Assembly: GCA_016717855.1 (NCBI GenBank)
Contig: JADKEV010000029.1
Span: 1-64,000 of the forward strand
Length of the DNA: 64,000 nt
From: Betaproteobacteria bacterium
GTDB taxonomy: Bacteria > Pseudomonadota > Gammaproteobacteria > Burkholderiales > Casimicrobiaceae
Direction: 5' to 3'
The notes under the pieces were generated by a model that saw only the letters and a list, made by a program, of their open reading frames with translations, had not been told where the DNA came from and made no database searches. Position numbers and translations under genes: made by a program. Positions 57,885 to 64,000 of this stretch are shown here, piece after piece. The first letter of the stretch is position 1. The number at the start of each line of letters is the position of its first letter.

Positions 57885-58754
57885 TCAGTTCGGCGCCTCG
57901 GGGCTCTTGAACCCCGGTGAGGCTCCACGCTTGGCCGGTCCCCTGGCCGCCGCCTTGGCCGGGGGTTTGGCGGCGGCGGGGGCCTTGGTCGTCGACCCGC
58001 CGGCAGGATGCGGTCCGCCGCCCTTCGCCATCTTGCCCTTGACCGGCGGCGTTTTCGCTTTCGCGAACTGCTCCGGCGCGGCCGGCAGCGGATGCCGGCA
58101 GCCGACGTGGCCATCCTTGACGAAGTACTTCATCCCGTCGATGCAATGGATCAGGTTGGTCGGCGCGCTGGCGTCGGGTATCGGCGCGCACCGGAACGAC
58201 TTGTCGGCATTGATCGCGCCCTTGAGCGCCCAGCCTTCGGGGCAGCCCGACGTCAGTGTGATGTACTCGATCTTCGAGCCCGCCGGCGAGACGTGCACCG
58301 CCGCCTCAATGGCGCCGTCGCAGGGCGGCGCTGTGCCCTCGTCGGCGCCGGTCACGCGCACGACGACATCGGCAGCCTTGGGATAAGTGTGGCTGAGCCG
58401 AAGTGGGAATGGTGACGATGGGGAGACCACGTTGCCCGAGCGCGCGCCGTCGCCGAAGTCGATCATCAGCCCGCAGTGGGCACCCGCGCTGCCGTTGATC
58501 ACGATCTCGGTCGGCGCCTCGGCGGCGATCATGTCGCGGTTGGTCTCGATGCCCGTGATCCGATTCGCGGGTGGCGTCTCCGGCGGGGTGGGCGCCGCGA
58601 CCGGCGCAGCATCCGCTGGCGCTGGTGCGATCACTGCGCCCGCGGGCGGGGCGTCTTGGGGATTGGCGGCGGGCGTGCCTTGCGCCAACGCGCAGGATGC
58701 TGCTTCGAGGAGTAGCGCCAGGGCGAGTACTGCGATGCTTGCGTTTCGAATCAC
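57885..58754 (-). CDS. Exported protein with PKD-like domain, basic tail
   Basis: A 289-residue protein with a signal peptide (MIRNASIAVLALALLLEAAS, cleaved near ALAQ), a Pro/Ala-rich linker (30-62), then a domain with MIAAEAPTEIVINGSAGAHC, LMIDFGDGARSGNVVSP and FPLRLSHTYPKAADVVVRVT. The FGDG...HTYP pattern resembles a PKD-type beta-sandwich. A Cys-containing part follows (LTSGCPEGWALKGAI, FRCAPIPDASAPTNLIHCID, GHVGCRHPLPAAP). The last 60 residues are Lys/Ala/Pro-rich and basic. I do not recognise the whole. It may bind a surface polymer. It starts at 58754 with no strong ribosome site and lies between ggt and the DinG-type helicase gene, convergent with ggt. Confidence 0.7.
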   Translation of the reverse strand: MIRNASIAVLALALLLEAASCALAQGTPAANPQDAPPAGAVIAPAPADAAPVAAPTPPETPPANRITGIETNRDMIAAEAPTEIVINGSAGAHCGLMIDFGDGARSGNVVSPSSPFPLRLSHTYPKAADVVVRVTGADEGTAPPCDGAIEAAVHVSPAGSKIEYITLTSGCPEGWALKGAINADKSFRCAPIPDASAPTNLIHCIDGMKYFVKDGHVGCRHPLPAAPEQFAKAKTPPVKGKMAKGGGPHPAGGSTTKAPAAAKPPAKAAARGPAKRGASPGFKSPEAPN

Positions 58755-58863
58755 TCGGCGGCGCCTTCACGAAAGGAGGGAGTTTGCATGGCGCTGTGGC
58801 AAATTGCAATTCCGGCTGTCCCGCCGACTTGCTACACTGGCGGCCCTTTCCTGTGTTGATTCC

Positions 58864-60852
58864 ATGGCCGCTGCCGCACCCGACGACGACGTTCCAGCCG
58901 CGCCTGCGCCGGTGGCAAGCGTGCCGTCGATGGAGGAGTACCTGGACGCGGCATCGGCGCTGGCGCGCACGGTTCCGGGATTCCTGCCCCGGGCGCAACA
59001 AGTTGCGTTTGCCGACGCGGTGGCCAGCACTATCGTGCGCCGCGGCCAGTTGATCGCCGAAGCCGGCACCGGTACCGGCAAGACCTTTGCCTACCTCGTC
59101 CCGGCGCTGCTTTCGGGCGGCAAGGTGATCATCTCGACCGGCACCAAGACCCTGCAGGATCAGTTGTTCCAGCGCGACCTGCCGACAGTGCGCGCGGCGC
59201 TGAACGTGCCCGTGACCCTCGCGCTGCTGAAGGGACGCGCCAATTACGTCTGCCACTACCACCTCGAGCGCACTGCAAAAGAAGGGCGGCTGGAGAGCCG
59301 CACCGAGGTCCGCTACCTGCGCGACATCGCGCACTTCGCCAAGCACTCGTCGTCCGGCGACAAGGCGGCGCTCTCCACGGTGCCGGAGACCGCGGCGGTG
59401 TGGAGCGACGTGACCTCGACGCGCGACAACTGCCTGTCGGCAGAATGCCCAAACTATGCCGAGTGCTTCGTGATGAAGGCGCGGCGGGAGGCGCTGCAGG
59501 CCGACGTCGTCGTAGTCAATCACCATCTCTTCTTCGCCGACGTGATGCTCAAGGACGAGGGCGTGGCCGAGCTGCTCCCCGCCTGCAACACGGTGATCTT
59601 CGACGAGGCGCACCAGCTGCCGGACACGGCCACGCTGTTCTTCGGCGAACAGGTCAGCAACGCGCAGGTCCAGGAACTCACGCGCGATGCGACCGCGGCG
59701 ATCCTGACCGAGGCGCCCGAGGCCCGCGACCTGGTCGACGAGCTCACCGCGCTGATGACCGCCGCGAAACAGTTCCGGCTGGCGATCGACCGGCCGCCGG
59801 GCAAGTACGCGCATGGGGCGATGCGCCACGACGAATTCGCCGCCGAGCTCGGCAAGCTCTCCGCGCTGGCGTCGCGGCTGGCCAAGGATCTGGCGGTGCA
59901 CGCGGAGCGCGGCGAGCAGCTCGCCGCCTGCGCGCGGCGCGCGGCCGAGCTGCAGGCCAGGCTCCTGCGCTGGAGCGGCGCCGGCGACGAAGCGCACATC
60001 CGCTGGCTCGACGTCTCGCAGATGGGCTGGCAGCTGCACACGTCACCGTTGTCCATCGCGTCCATCTTCGAGCAGCAGATCGCGAGCGCGGCGAAGGCAT
60101 GGATCTTCACGTCGGCGACGCTGGCGGTCAATGGCGATTTTTCGCACTACCAGGGCGAGATGGGACTGGCGTGGGCCGACACCGCAAGCTGGGCCAGTCC
60201 GTTCGACTACGAGCACCAGGCGCTCCTGTACGTGCCGCCCGACCTGCCCGCGCCCAATCAGGCAGCGCACACCGAAGCCGTGATCGCCGCCGCGCTGCCG
60301 GTGCTGAAAGCCAGCGGCGGGCGCGCCTTCCTGCTCTTCACCAGCCTGCGCGCGCTGGATCGCGCGCAAGCGCTGTTGCGCGACGCGTTCGAGCGCGAGA
60401 AGCTCGACTTCCCCATCCTGGTCCAGGGGGAAGGCTCGCGCACGGAATTGCTCGATCGCTTCCGCTTCCTGGGCAATGCGGTGCTGTTCGGCAGCCAGAG
60501 CTTCTGGGAAGGCGTCGACGTGCGCGGCGAAGCGCTGTCGCTGGTGGTGATCGACAAGCTGCCGTTCGCGCCGCCCGACGATCCGGTGCTCCAGGCGCGG
60601 CTGGAGTACATGGCCAGGCAGGGAAGGAATCCGTTCTTCGACTACCAGGTGCCGCAGGCGGCGATCAGCCTGAAGCAGGGCGCGGGCCGGCTGATCCGCA
60701 GCGAGACCGACCGCGGCGTGCTGATGATCTGCGATGCGCGGCTGGTCGAGAAGTCCTACGGCAAGCGGCTCTGGCGCAGCCTGCCGCCGATGAAACGAAC
60801 GCGGGAGCTGGCGGAGGTGGTGGCGTTCTTCGCCGCCGGCAGTGTTTCGTAA
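58864..60852 (+). CDS. DinG/YoaA-type DNA helicase
   Basis: A 662-residue XPD-like superfamily 2 helicase of the YoaA/DinG type. The Walker A motif is LIAEAGTGTGKTFAYLVPAL at about 61-80. Four cysteines for the iron-sulfur cluster are placed as in YoaA: ANYVCHYHLERTA, then DNCLSAECPNYAECFVMKAR. DEAH is in NTVIFDEAHQLPDT, the helicase motif IV area is GGRAFLLFTSLRALDRAQAL, and the C-terminal motifs are LFGSQSFWEGVDVRGEALSL and LKQGAGRLIRSETDRGVLMI. It unwinds DNA 5' to 3' for repair of blocked replication forks. ATG 58864. A palindromic repeat follows the stop. Confidence 0.94.
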   Translation: MAAAAPDDDVPAAPAPVASVPSMEEYLDAASALARTVPGFLPRAQQVAFADAVASTIVRRGQLIAEAGTGTGKTFAYLVPALLSGGKVIISTGTKTLQDQLFQRDLPTVRAALNVPVTLALLKGRANYVCHYHLERTAKEGRLESRTEVRYLRDIAHFAKHSSSGDKAALSTVPETAAVWSDVTSTRDNCLSAECPNYAECFVMKARREALQADVVVVNHHLFFADVMLKDEGVAELLPACNTVIFDEAHQLPDTATLFFGEQVSNAQVQELTRDATAAILTEAPEARDLVDELTALMTAAKQFRLAIDRPPGKYAHGAMRHDEFAAELGKLSALASRLAKDLAVHAERGEQLAACARRAAELQARLLRWSGAGDEAHIRWLDVSQMGWQLHTSPLSIASIFEQQIASAAKAWIFTSATLAVNGDFSHYQGEMGLAWADTASWASPFDYEHQALLYVPPDLPAPNQAAHTEAVIAAALPVLKASGGRAFLLFTSLRALDRAQALLRDAFEREKLDFPILVQGEGSRTELLDRFRFLGNAVLFGSQSFWEGVDVRGEALSLVVIDKLPFAPPDDPVLQARLEYMARQGRNPFFDYQVPQAAISLKQGAGRLIRSETDRGVLMICDARLVEKSYGKRLWRSLPPMKRTRELAEVVAFFAAGSVS

Positions 60853-60864
60853 ATTCGTCGTTGT

Positions 60865-61003
60865 CGTAGGATGGGTGGAGCGCAGCGATACCCATCGTCT
60901 CATTCGGAGAGTATCGGTCGGGATCGAAATAACGGAATTTCGCGGCGCGACGCGCGGTGGCGTGCGATTCGACGAGATGGGTATCGCTGCGCTCCACCCA
61001 TCT
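60865..61003. repeat. Palindromic repeat with 25-base arms
   Basis: Perfect arms at 60871-60895 and 60977-61001 around an 81-base centre that is visibly less GC-rich than its surroundings. Same family as 46448-46530. It fills the gap between the converging helicase and bamD genes. Confidence 0.88.
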
Positions 61004-61013
61004 TGCGGGTTCG

Positions 61014-61820
61014 CTACCAGATCTTCCACCACGGGTTCGCGGCGCTGCCCTTCAGGGCAGCGCTCTTCGGAAAGTTCTTTTCCAGGACCCGCCGGGAGTC
61101 GTCGCGCAGCTCGGTGAGCTGCAGCTTGTCGTAGGCGTTCACCATGATCACCAGCGCGTCCTCGACCACCGGCGCACTGGGATAGGTGATCATCGCCGAC
61201 TGCGCGCGGCTGGCCGCGGCGATGTAGGCGCCGCGATTGTAATAGTAGCGGGCGACGTGGACTTCGCCGCTGGCCAGCGCATTGACCAGGAAGCGCATCC
61301 GGGCCGTGGAGTCGCCGGCGTAGCGGCTCTCGGGAAACTTGGCGACCAGGTCGCGGAAGGCGTTGTACGACTCGCGCAATGTCTTCGGATCGCGCTCGCT
61401 CAGGTCCTGGTCGGCCAGGAAGGTGAGAAACCCGAAGTCCTCGTTGAAGTTGGCGAGCCCCTTCAGGTAGTACGCATAATCGACGTTCGCGTGATTCGGA
61501 TACAGCTTGATGAACCGGTCCGCCGCGCTTACTGCTGCCGCCATTTCACCCAGCTTGTAGTTCGCGTACGCCTGTTGCAGGATGGACTGCTGCGCGTAGG
61601 GGCCATATGGATAGCGGCTCTCCAGCGACTCGAACATCTTGATCGCGCGCAGGTAGTTGCCTTCCTGCACCGCCTCGCGGCCCGTCTGGAAAATGCGCTC
61701 GACGCTCCAGTTGCCGGTCTCGTCCTTGACTTCCGGCAGCAGCCCGCAACCGCCGACCAGCCCGCCGAAGAGCATGACCAGTCCGAGTACAATTGCGCCT
61801 ATCGGCAAACGCACATTCAT
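61014..61820 (-). CDS. bamD: Outer-membrane assembly lipoprotein BamD
   Basis: A 268-residue BamD. Signal and lipobox: MNVRLPIGAIVLGLVMLFGG then LVGGC. Five TPR units are visible, among them ERIFQTGREAVQEGNYLRAI, SRYPYGPYAQQSILQQAYAN, DRFIKLYPNHANVDYAYYLK, FRDLVAKFPESRYAGDSTAR and ARYYYNRGAYIAAASRAQSA. It is the essential lipoprotein of the BAM complex, which inserts beta-barrel proteins in the outer membrane. ATG 61820. It is divergent from rluD with only 42 bases between, the common betaproteobacterial arrangement, so both promoters overlap there. Confidence 0.96.
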   Translation of the reverse strand: MNVRLPIGAIVLGLVMLFGGLVGGCGLLPEVKDETGNWSVERIFQTGREAVQEGNYLRAIKMFESLESRYPYGPYAQQSILQQAYANYKLGEMAAAVSAADRFIKLYPNHANVDYAYYLKGLANFNEDFGFLTFLADQDLSERDPKTLRESYNAFRDLVAKFPESRYAGDSTARMRFLVNALASGEVHVARYYYNRGAYIAAASRAQSAMITYPSAPVVEDALVIMVNAYDKLQLTELRDDSRRVLEKNFPKSAALKGSAANPWWKIW

Positions 61821-61862
61821 GCCGCATTCCCACGTTGGATTATCGAGCCGGATTATAGCGCA

Positions 61863-62849
61863 ATGGCGGCACCCCCTCCCGCATCGGCCGCCGGCACGCA
61901 GCTGGACGCCGAATCCGCCGACGCGTTCGAGTTCGATGACGACGACGTCCAGTCGGCCGTGGTCCCGCTTGCGCACGCGGGCCAGCGACTGGATCAGTCG
62001 CTGGCAAAACTGTTCCCGGAATTCTCGCGCAGCCGCCTGCAGTCCTGGCTGGCCGCGGGTCGCATCATCGTCGACGGCGCCCGCGCAGAGCCCGCGCGCA
62101 AGGTCCGTGGCGGCGAAGTGGTGTTCCTTGCCGCCGCGCCCGATCCGCTCGAAACCGCGTTCGTTGCCGAGCCAATGGCGCTCGCCATCGCCTACGAGGA
62201 CGATGCGCTGATCGTTATCGACAAGCCGGCCGGCCTGGTGGTGCATCCGGGCAGCGGCAACTGGAGCGGCACGCTGTTGAACGGTCTGCTCGCGCACTGC
62301 CCGGCGCTCTCCGGCGTCCCCCGCGCGGGAATCGTCCATCGGCTGGACAAGGACACGACCGGCTTGATGGTCGTGGCCAAGACGCTGGCCGCGCAGACCG
62401 GCCTGGTGCGCCAGTTGCAGGCGCGGACCGTGCGCCGTGAGTATCTGGCGCTGGTCGCGGGACGCGTCGAACGCGCGGGCAGGATCGATGCGCCGATCGG
62501 CCGCCATCCGCGCGAGCGGACGATGATGGCGGTGGTGGCGACCGGCAAGCCCGCCGTCACGCATTACGAAATACTGGAGCGCTTTGCCGCGTGCACGTTG
62601 TTGCGGTGTCGGCTGGAGACGGGGCGCACGCACCAGATCCGTGTGCACCTGACGTCGATCGCCCACCCGCTGGTCGGCGATCCTGTGTACAGGAGCAAAG
62701 GCGGCGCCGCGTCGCCGGTGGCGTTCGGCCGGCAGGCGCTGCACGCGGAACGGCTCGGTCTCTCCCATCCGGCGAGCGGTGCCGAAATGCGCTGGACGGC
62801 GCCCGTCCCCGCCGACATGGCCGCGCTGCTGGCCGCCTTGCCCCGATGA
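61863..62849 (+). CDS. rluD: 23S rRNA pseudouridine synthase RluD
   Basis: A 328-residue RluA-family synthase. A disordered acidic N-terminus (ESADAFEFDDDDVQ) is followed by an S4 domain (GQRLDQSLAKLFPEFSRSRL), then the catalytic domain with IVIDKPAGLVVHPGSGNW and the active-site Asp in GIVHRLDKDTTGLMVVAKTL, closing with LETGRTHQIRVHLTSIAHPL. It modifies U1911, U1915 and U1917 of 23S rRNA in E. coli. ATG 61863 follows closely on the divergent bamD promoter. Its stop overlaps the next start (ATGA), linking it to pgeF. Confidence 0.95.
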   Translation: MAAPPPASAAGTQLDAESADAFEFDDDDVQSAVVPLAHAGQRLDQSLAKLFPEFSRSRLQSWLAAGRIIVDGARAEPARKVRGGEVVFLAAAPDPLETAFVAEPMALAIAYEDDALIVIDKPAGLVVHPGSGNWSGTLLNGLLAHCPALSGVPRAGIVHRLDKDTTGLMVVAKTLAAQTGLVRQLQARTVRREYLALVAGRVERAGRIDAPIGRHPRERTMMAVVATGKPAVTHYEILERFAACTLLRCRLETGRTHQIRVHLTSIAHPLVGDPVYRSKGGAASPVAFGRQALHAERLGLSHPASGAEMRWTAPVPADMAALLAALPR

Positions 62850-63736
62850 ACCTGACCGACGAGCTGCGCCGGCGCGACCTCGACTGGATCGTTCCCGACT
62901 GGCCTGCGCCGCCCAACGTGTGCGCGCTGATGACCACCCGCAATGGCGGCTTCAGCACGGGCGAGTGCCGCAGCATGAATCTGGGGGTCCGTGGCGACGA
63001 CCCGCTCGCCGGAGTCCGGAACCAGGCGCTGCTGCGCGAGGTGTGCGGCACAGAGCCGCTGTGGCTCTCCCAGACGCACGGCACGCGGGTCGTCGCCGTC
63101 GATCGAGCGCAGCCGTTGGCCGACGGCGATGCAGCCTTCGCCACGGAGCCAGGGCGGGCGGCCGCCGTGCGCATCGCCGACTGCCTGCCGGTGCTGTTCT
63201 GCGATCGGCGCGGGACGCGCGTCGCCGCCGCGCACGCCGGCTGGCGCGGACTTGCCGCCGGCGTGCTCGAGGCCGCGGTCGCTGCGATGCATGCGCCGGC
63301 CGCTGAGATCATCGCCTGGCTGGGCCCTGCGATCGGCCCTGCTGCGTTCGAAGTCGGCGACGAGGTGCGCGCCGCGTTCGTCGCGCGCGACCCCGGCGCC
63401 GGCGCTGCCTTTGCCCCCTATCCGGGACGGCCGGGCAAATGGCTGGCCGACCTCTATGCGCTGGCGGCGATGCGGCTGCGCGATGCCGGCGTCGTCTCCG
63501 TGCACGGCGGCGGCTACTGCACCGCAACCGACGCCGCGCGCTTCTTTTCCTACCGCCGCGACAAGTCCACCGGCCGCATGGCCGCCCTGGTCTGGGGTTT
63601 TCGGCGGGACCGATGCGCTCGAGCGGCTGGCCGCGCGCCCCCGGCAACGCGGGGGGCCGCCCTGAGCGAACAGCCCGCCCGGCCGGCCATGCTACGATTG
63701 AGCCCCTTCGCTTTGCCCGCCTTCCCGCGCTTCTGA
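62846..63736 (+). CDS. pgeF: PgeF/YfiH multicopper-like peptidoglycan editing factor
   Basis: A 296-residue member of the YfiH/PgeF (DUF152, CNF1-like fold) family. Active-site residues are in place: His in LSQTHGTRVVAV, Cys in RIADCLPVLFCD and His in VAAAHAGWRGLAAGVLEA. LGPAIGPAAFEVGDEVRAAF and DLYALAAMRLRDAG also fit. Members remove wrongly placed residues from peptidoglycan precursors in E. coli; related proteins act as purine nucleoside enzymes. The family normally ends at about GRMAALVW. This one continues for about 45 basic, Pro/Ala-rich residues up to 63736. ATG 62846 overlaps the rluD stop. Confidence 0.92.
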   Translation: MNLTDELRRRDLDWIVPDWPAPPNVCALMTTRNGGFSTGECRSMNLGVRGDDPLAGVRNQALLREVCGTEPLWLSQTHGTRVVAVDRAQPLADGDAAFATEPGRAAAVRIADCLPVLFCDRRGTRVAAAHAGWRGLAAGVLEAAVAAMHAPAAEIIAWLGPAIGPAAFEVGDEVRAAFVARDPGAGAAFAPYPGRPGKWLADLYALAAMRLRDAGVVSVHGGGYCTATDAARFFSYRRDKSTGRMAALVWGFRRDRCARAAGRAPPATRGAALSEQPARPAMLRLSPFALPAFPRF

Positions 63737-63739
63737 CTC

Positions 63740-64000
63740 GTGCCAACGCTGCTAGCCATCATGATTGCCTGCGTCGGTGGCGGCGTCCTGTCGGTCGCCG
63801 CGGCCGCGTTGACGCTGGGCCTGCGCGCAACGTGGATCAACAAGTTCGTCGCCTTCGCCGTGGGTGCGCTGCTGGGCGCGGTGTTCCTCGAAGTGCTCCC
63901 GCACGCGCTGGAGTCCGGCAAACCTGCTGAAGAGATCCTGACCGTCGTCCTCATCGGCGTCGTGCTGTTCTTCGTGCTGGAGAAGATCGTCATCTGGCGG
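63740..64000 (+). CDS. ZIP-family metal transporter, 5' part
   Basis: The first 87 codons of a gene that runs off the window. GTG 63740 opens PTLLAIMIACVGGGVLSVAA, a first membrane helix. Two more follow: NKFVAFAVGALLGAVFLEVL with PHALE, and LIGVVLFFVLEKIVIW. The order, especially LLGAVFLEVLPHALE and the FFVLEKIVIWR end, is typical of ZIP (ZupT-like) divalent metal importers of the inner membrane. It lies three bases behind pgeF and is probably co-transcribed with rluD and pgeF. An alternative ATG lies seven codons on. Confidence 0.88.
   Translation, partial: MPTLLAIMIACVGGGVLSVAAAALTLGLRATWINKFVAFAVGALLGAVFLEVLPHALESGKPAEEILTVVLIGVVLFFVLEKIVIWR

Noticed and set aside
60841..61134. Short open frames over the repeat at 60.87-61.0 kb
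   Set aside because: They translate the palindrome arms and its centre only; no ribosome site or family match.
1..64000. tRNA, rRNA, CRISPR arrays, prophage or secretion-system clusters
   Set aside because: None recognised on reading both strands by eye; small structured RNAs cannot be excluded without a covariance search.

Overview
The window reads as GC-rich chromosomal DNA of a Gram-negative bacterium, most likely a betaproteobacterium (Burkholderiales or Nitrosomonadales-like). The main evidence is gene order: exbB-exbD-lpxK-Trm112-kdsB-adk at 43.4-48.2 kb, bamD facing rluD-pgeF at 61.0-63.7 kb, two orphan Bug-type (tripartite tricarboxylate) binding proteins, and lpxK/kdsB/bamD for an outer membrane. 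The placement is inferred from gene content only; there is no rRNA or tRNA gene to anchor it.

Layout. (1) 1-4.45 kb is a decayed accessory stretch with visibly lower GC than the rest. It holds two membrane-protein genes broken by many frameshifts, an IS1111-group (IS110-family) transposase with two compensating frameshifts, a cupin with an apparent internal deletion, a few small intact genes (glyoxalase-fold, DUF6176-like) and hairpins resembling integron attC sites. (2) 4.5-10.7 kb is a minus-strand operon: a ThDP enzyme, a 4,5-dihydroxyphthalate decarboxylase-like protein, an aldehyde dehydrogenase, an aminotransferase and TspO. This looks like an uncharacterised catabolic module. (3) 10.9-16.8 kb holds plus-strand stress and signalling genes: SrkA kinase, secreted MsrB, a YhiN-type flavoprotein, a PAS-PAS-GGDEF diguanylate cyclase and a glutathione transferase. 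(4) 16.8-31.3 kb is a mixed region: orphan peptide-binding and Bug-type binding proteins, two MFS carriers, a SWIB protein with a histone-H1-like tail, pdxH with a luciferase-like monooxygenase, a beta-hydroxyacid dehydrogenase, a GDPD lipoprotein, a YcaQ-like protein and a bactofilin. (5) 31.3-38.7 kb is a glycan-related locus: a 1204-residue multi-domain glycosyltransferase, a SEC-C/TPR protein, a DUF5672/SEC-C protein and a zinc-ribbon methyltransferase. Two SEC-C-coding copies form inverted DNA repeats around the DUF5672 gene. (6) 38.7-42.3 kb has a frameshifted msrA, a small membrane protein, and a TPR lipoprotein overlapping an MFS gene. (7) 42.3-52.9 kb is the housekeeping core: a Bug receptor, ExbBD, LpxK, Trm112, KdsB, Adk, a glycosyltransferase-TPR protein, then PPi-dependent phosphofructokinase and an H+-pumping pyrophosphatase, together a pyrophosphate-based energy module. 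(8) 53-64 kb holds a tandem-thioredoxin protein, a SYLF protein, an Lrp/AsnC regulator with a clear operator, gamma-glutamyltransferase, a DinG/YoaA helicase, BamD, RluD, PgeF and the start of a ZIP transporter that runs off the window.

A palindromic repeat family (about 19.77, 29.52, 46.45 and 60.87 kb) sits directly behind plus-strand genes. At 29.52 kb it supplies the stop codons of both converging genes. Frameshifts cluster in the first 4.4 kb, with one clear case elsewhere (msrA), so both true decay and local sequence error should be kept in mind.
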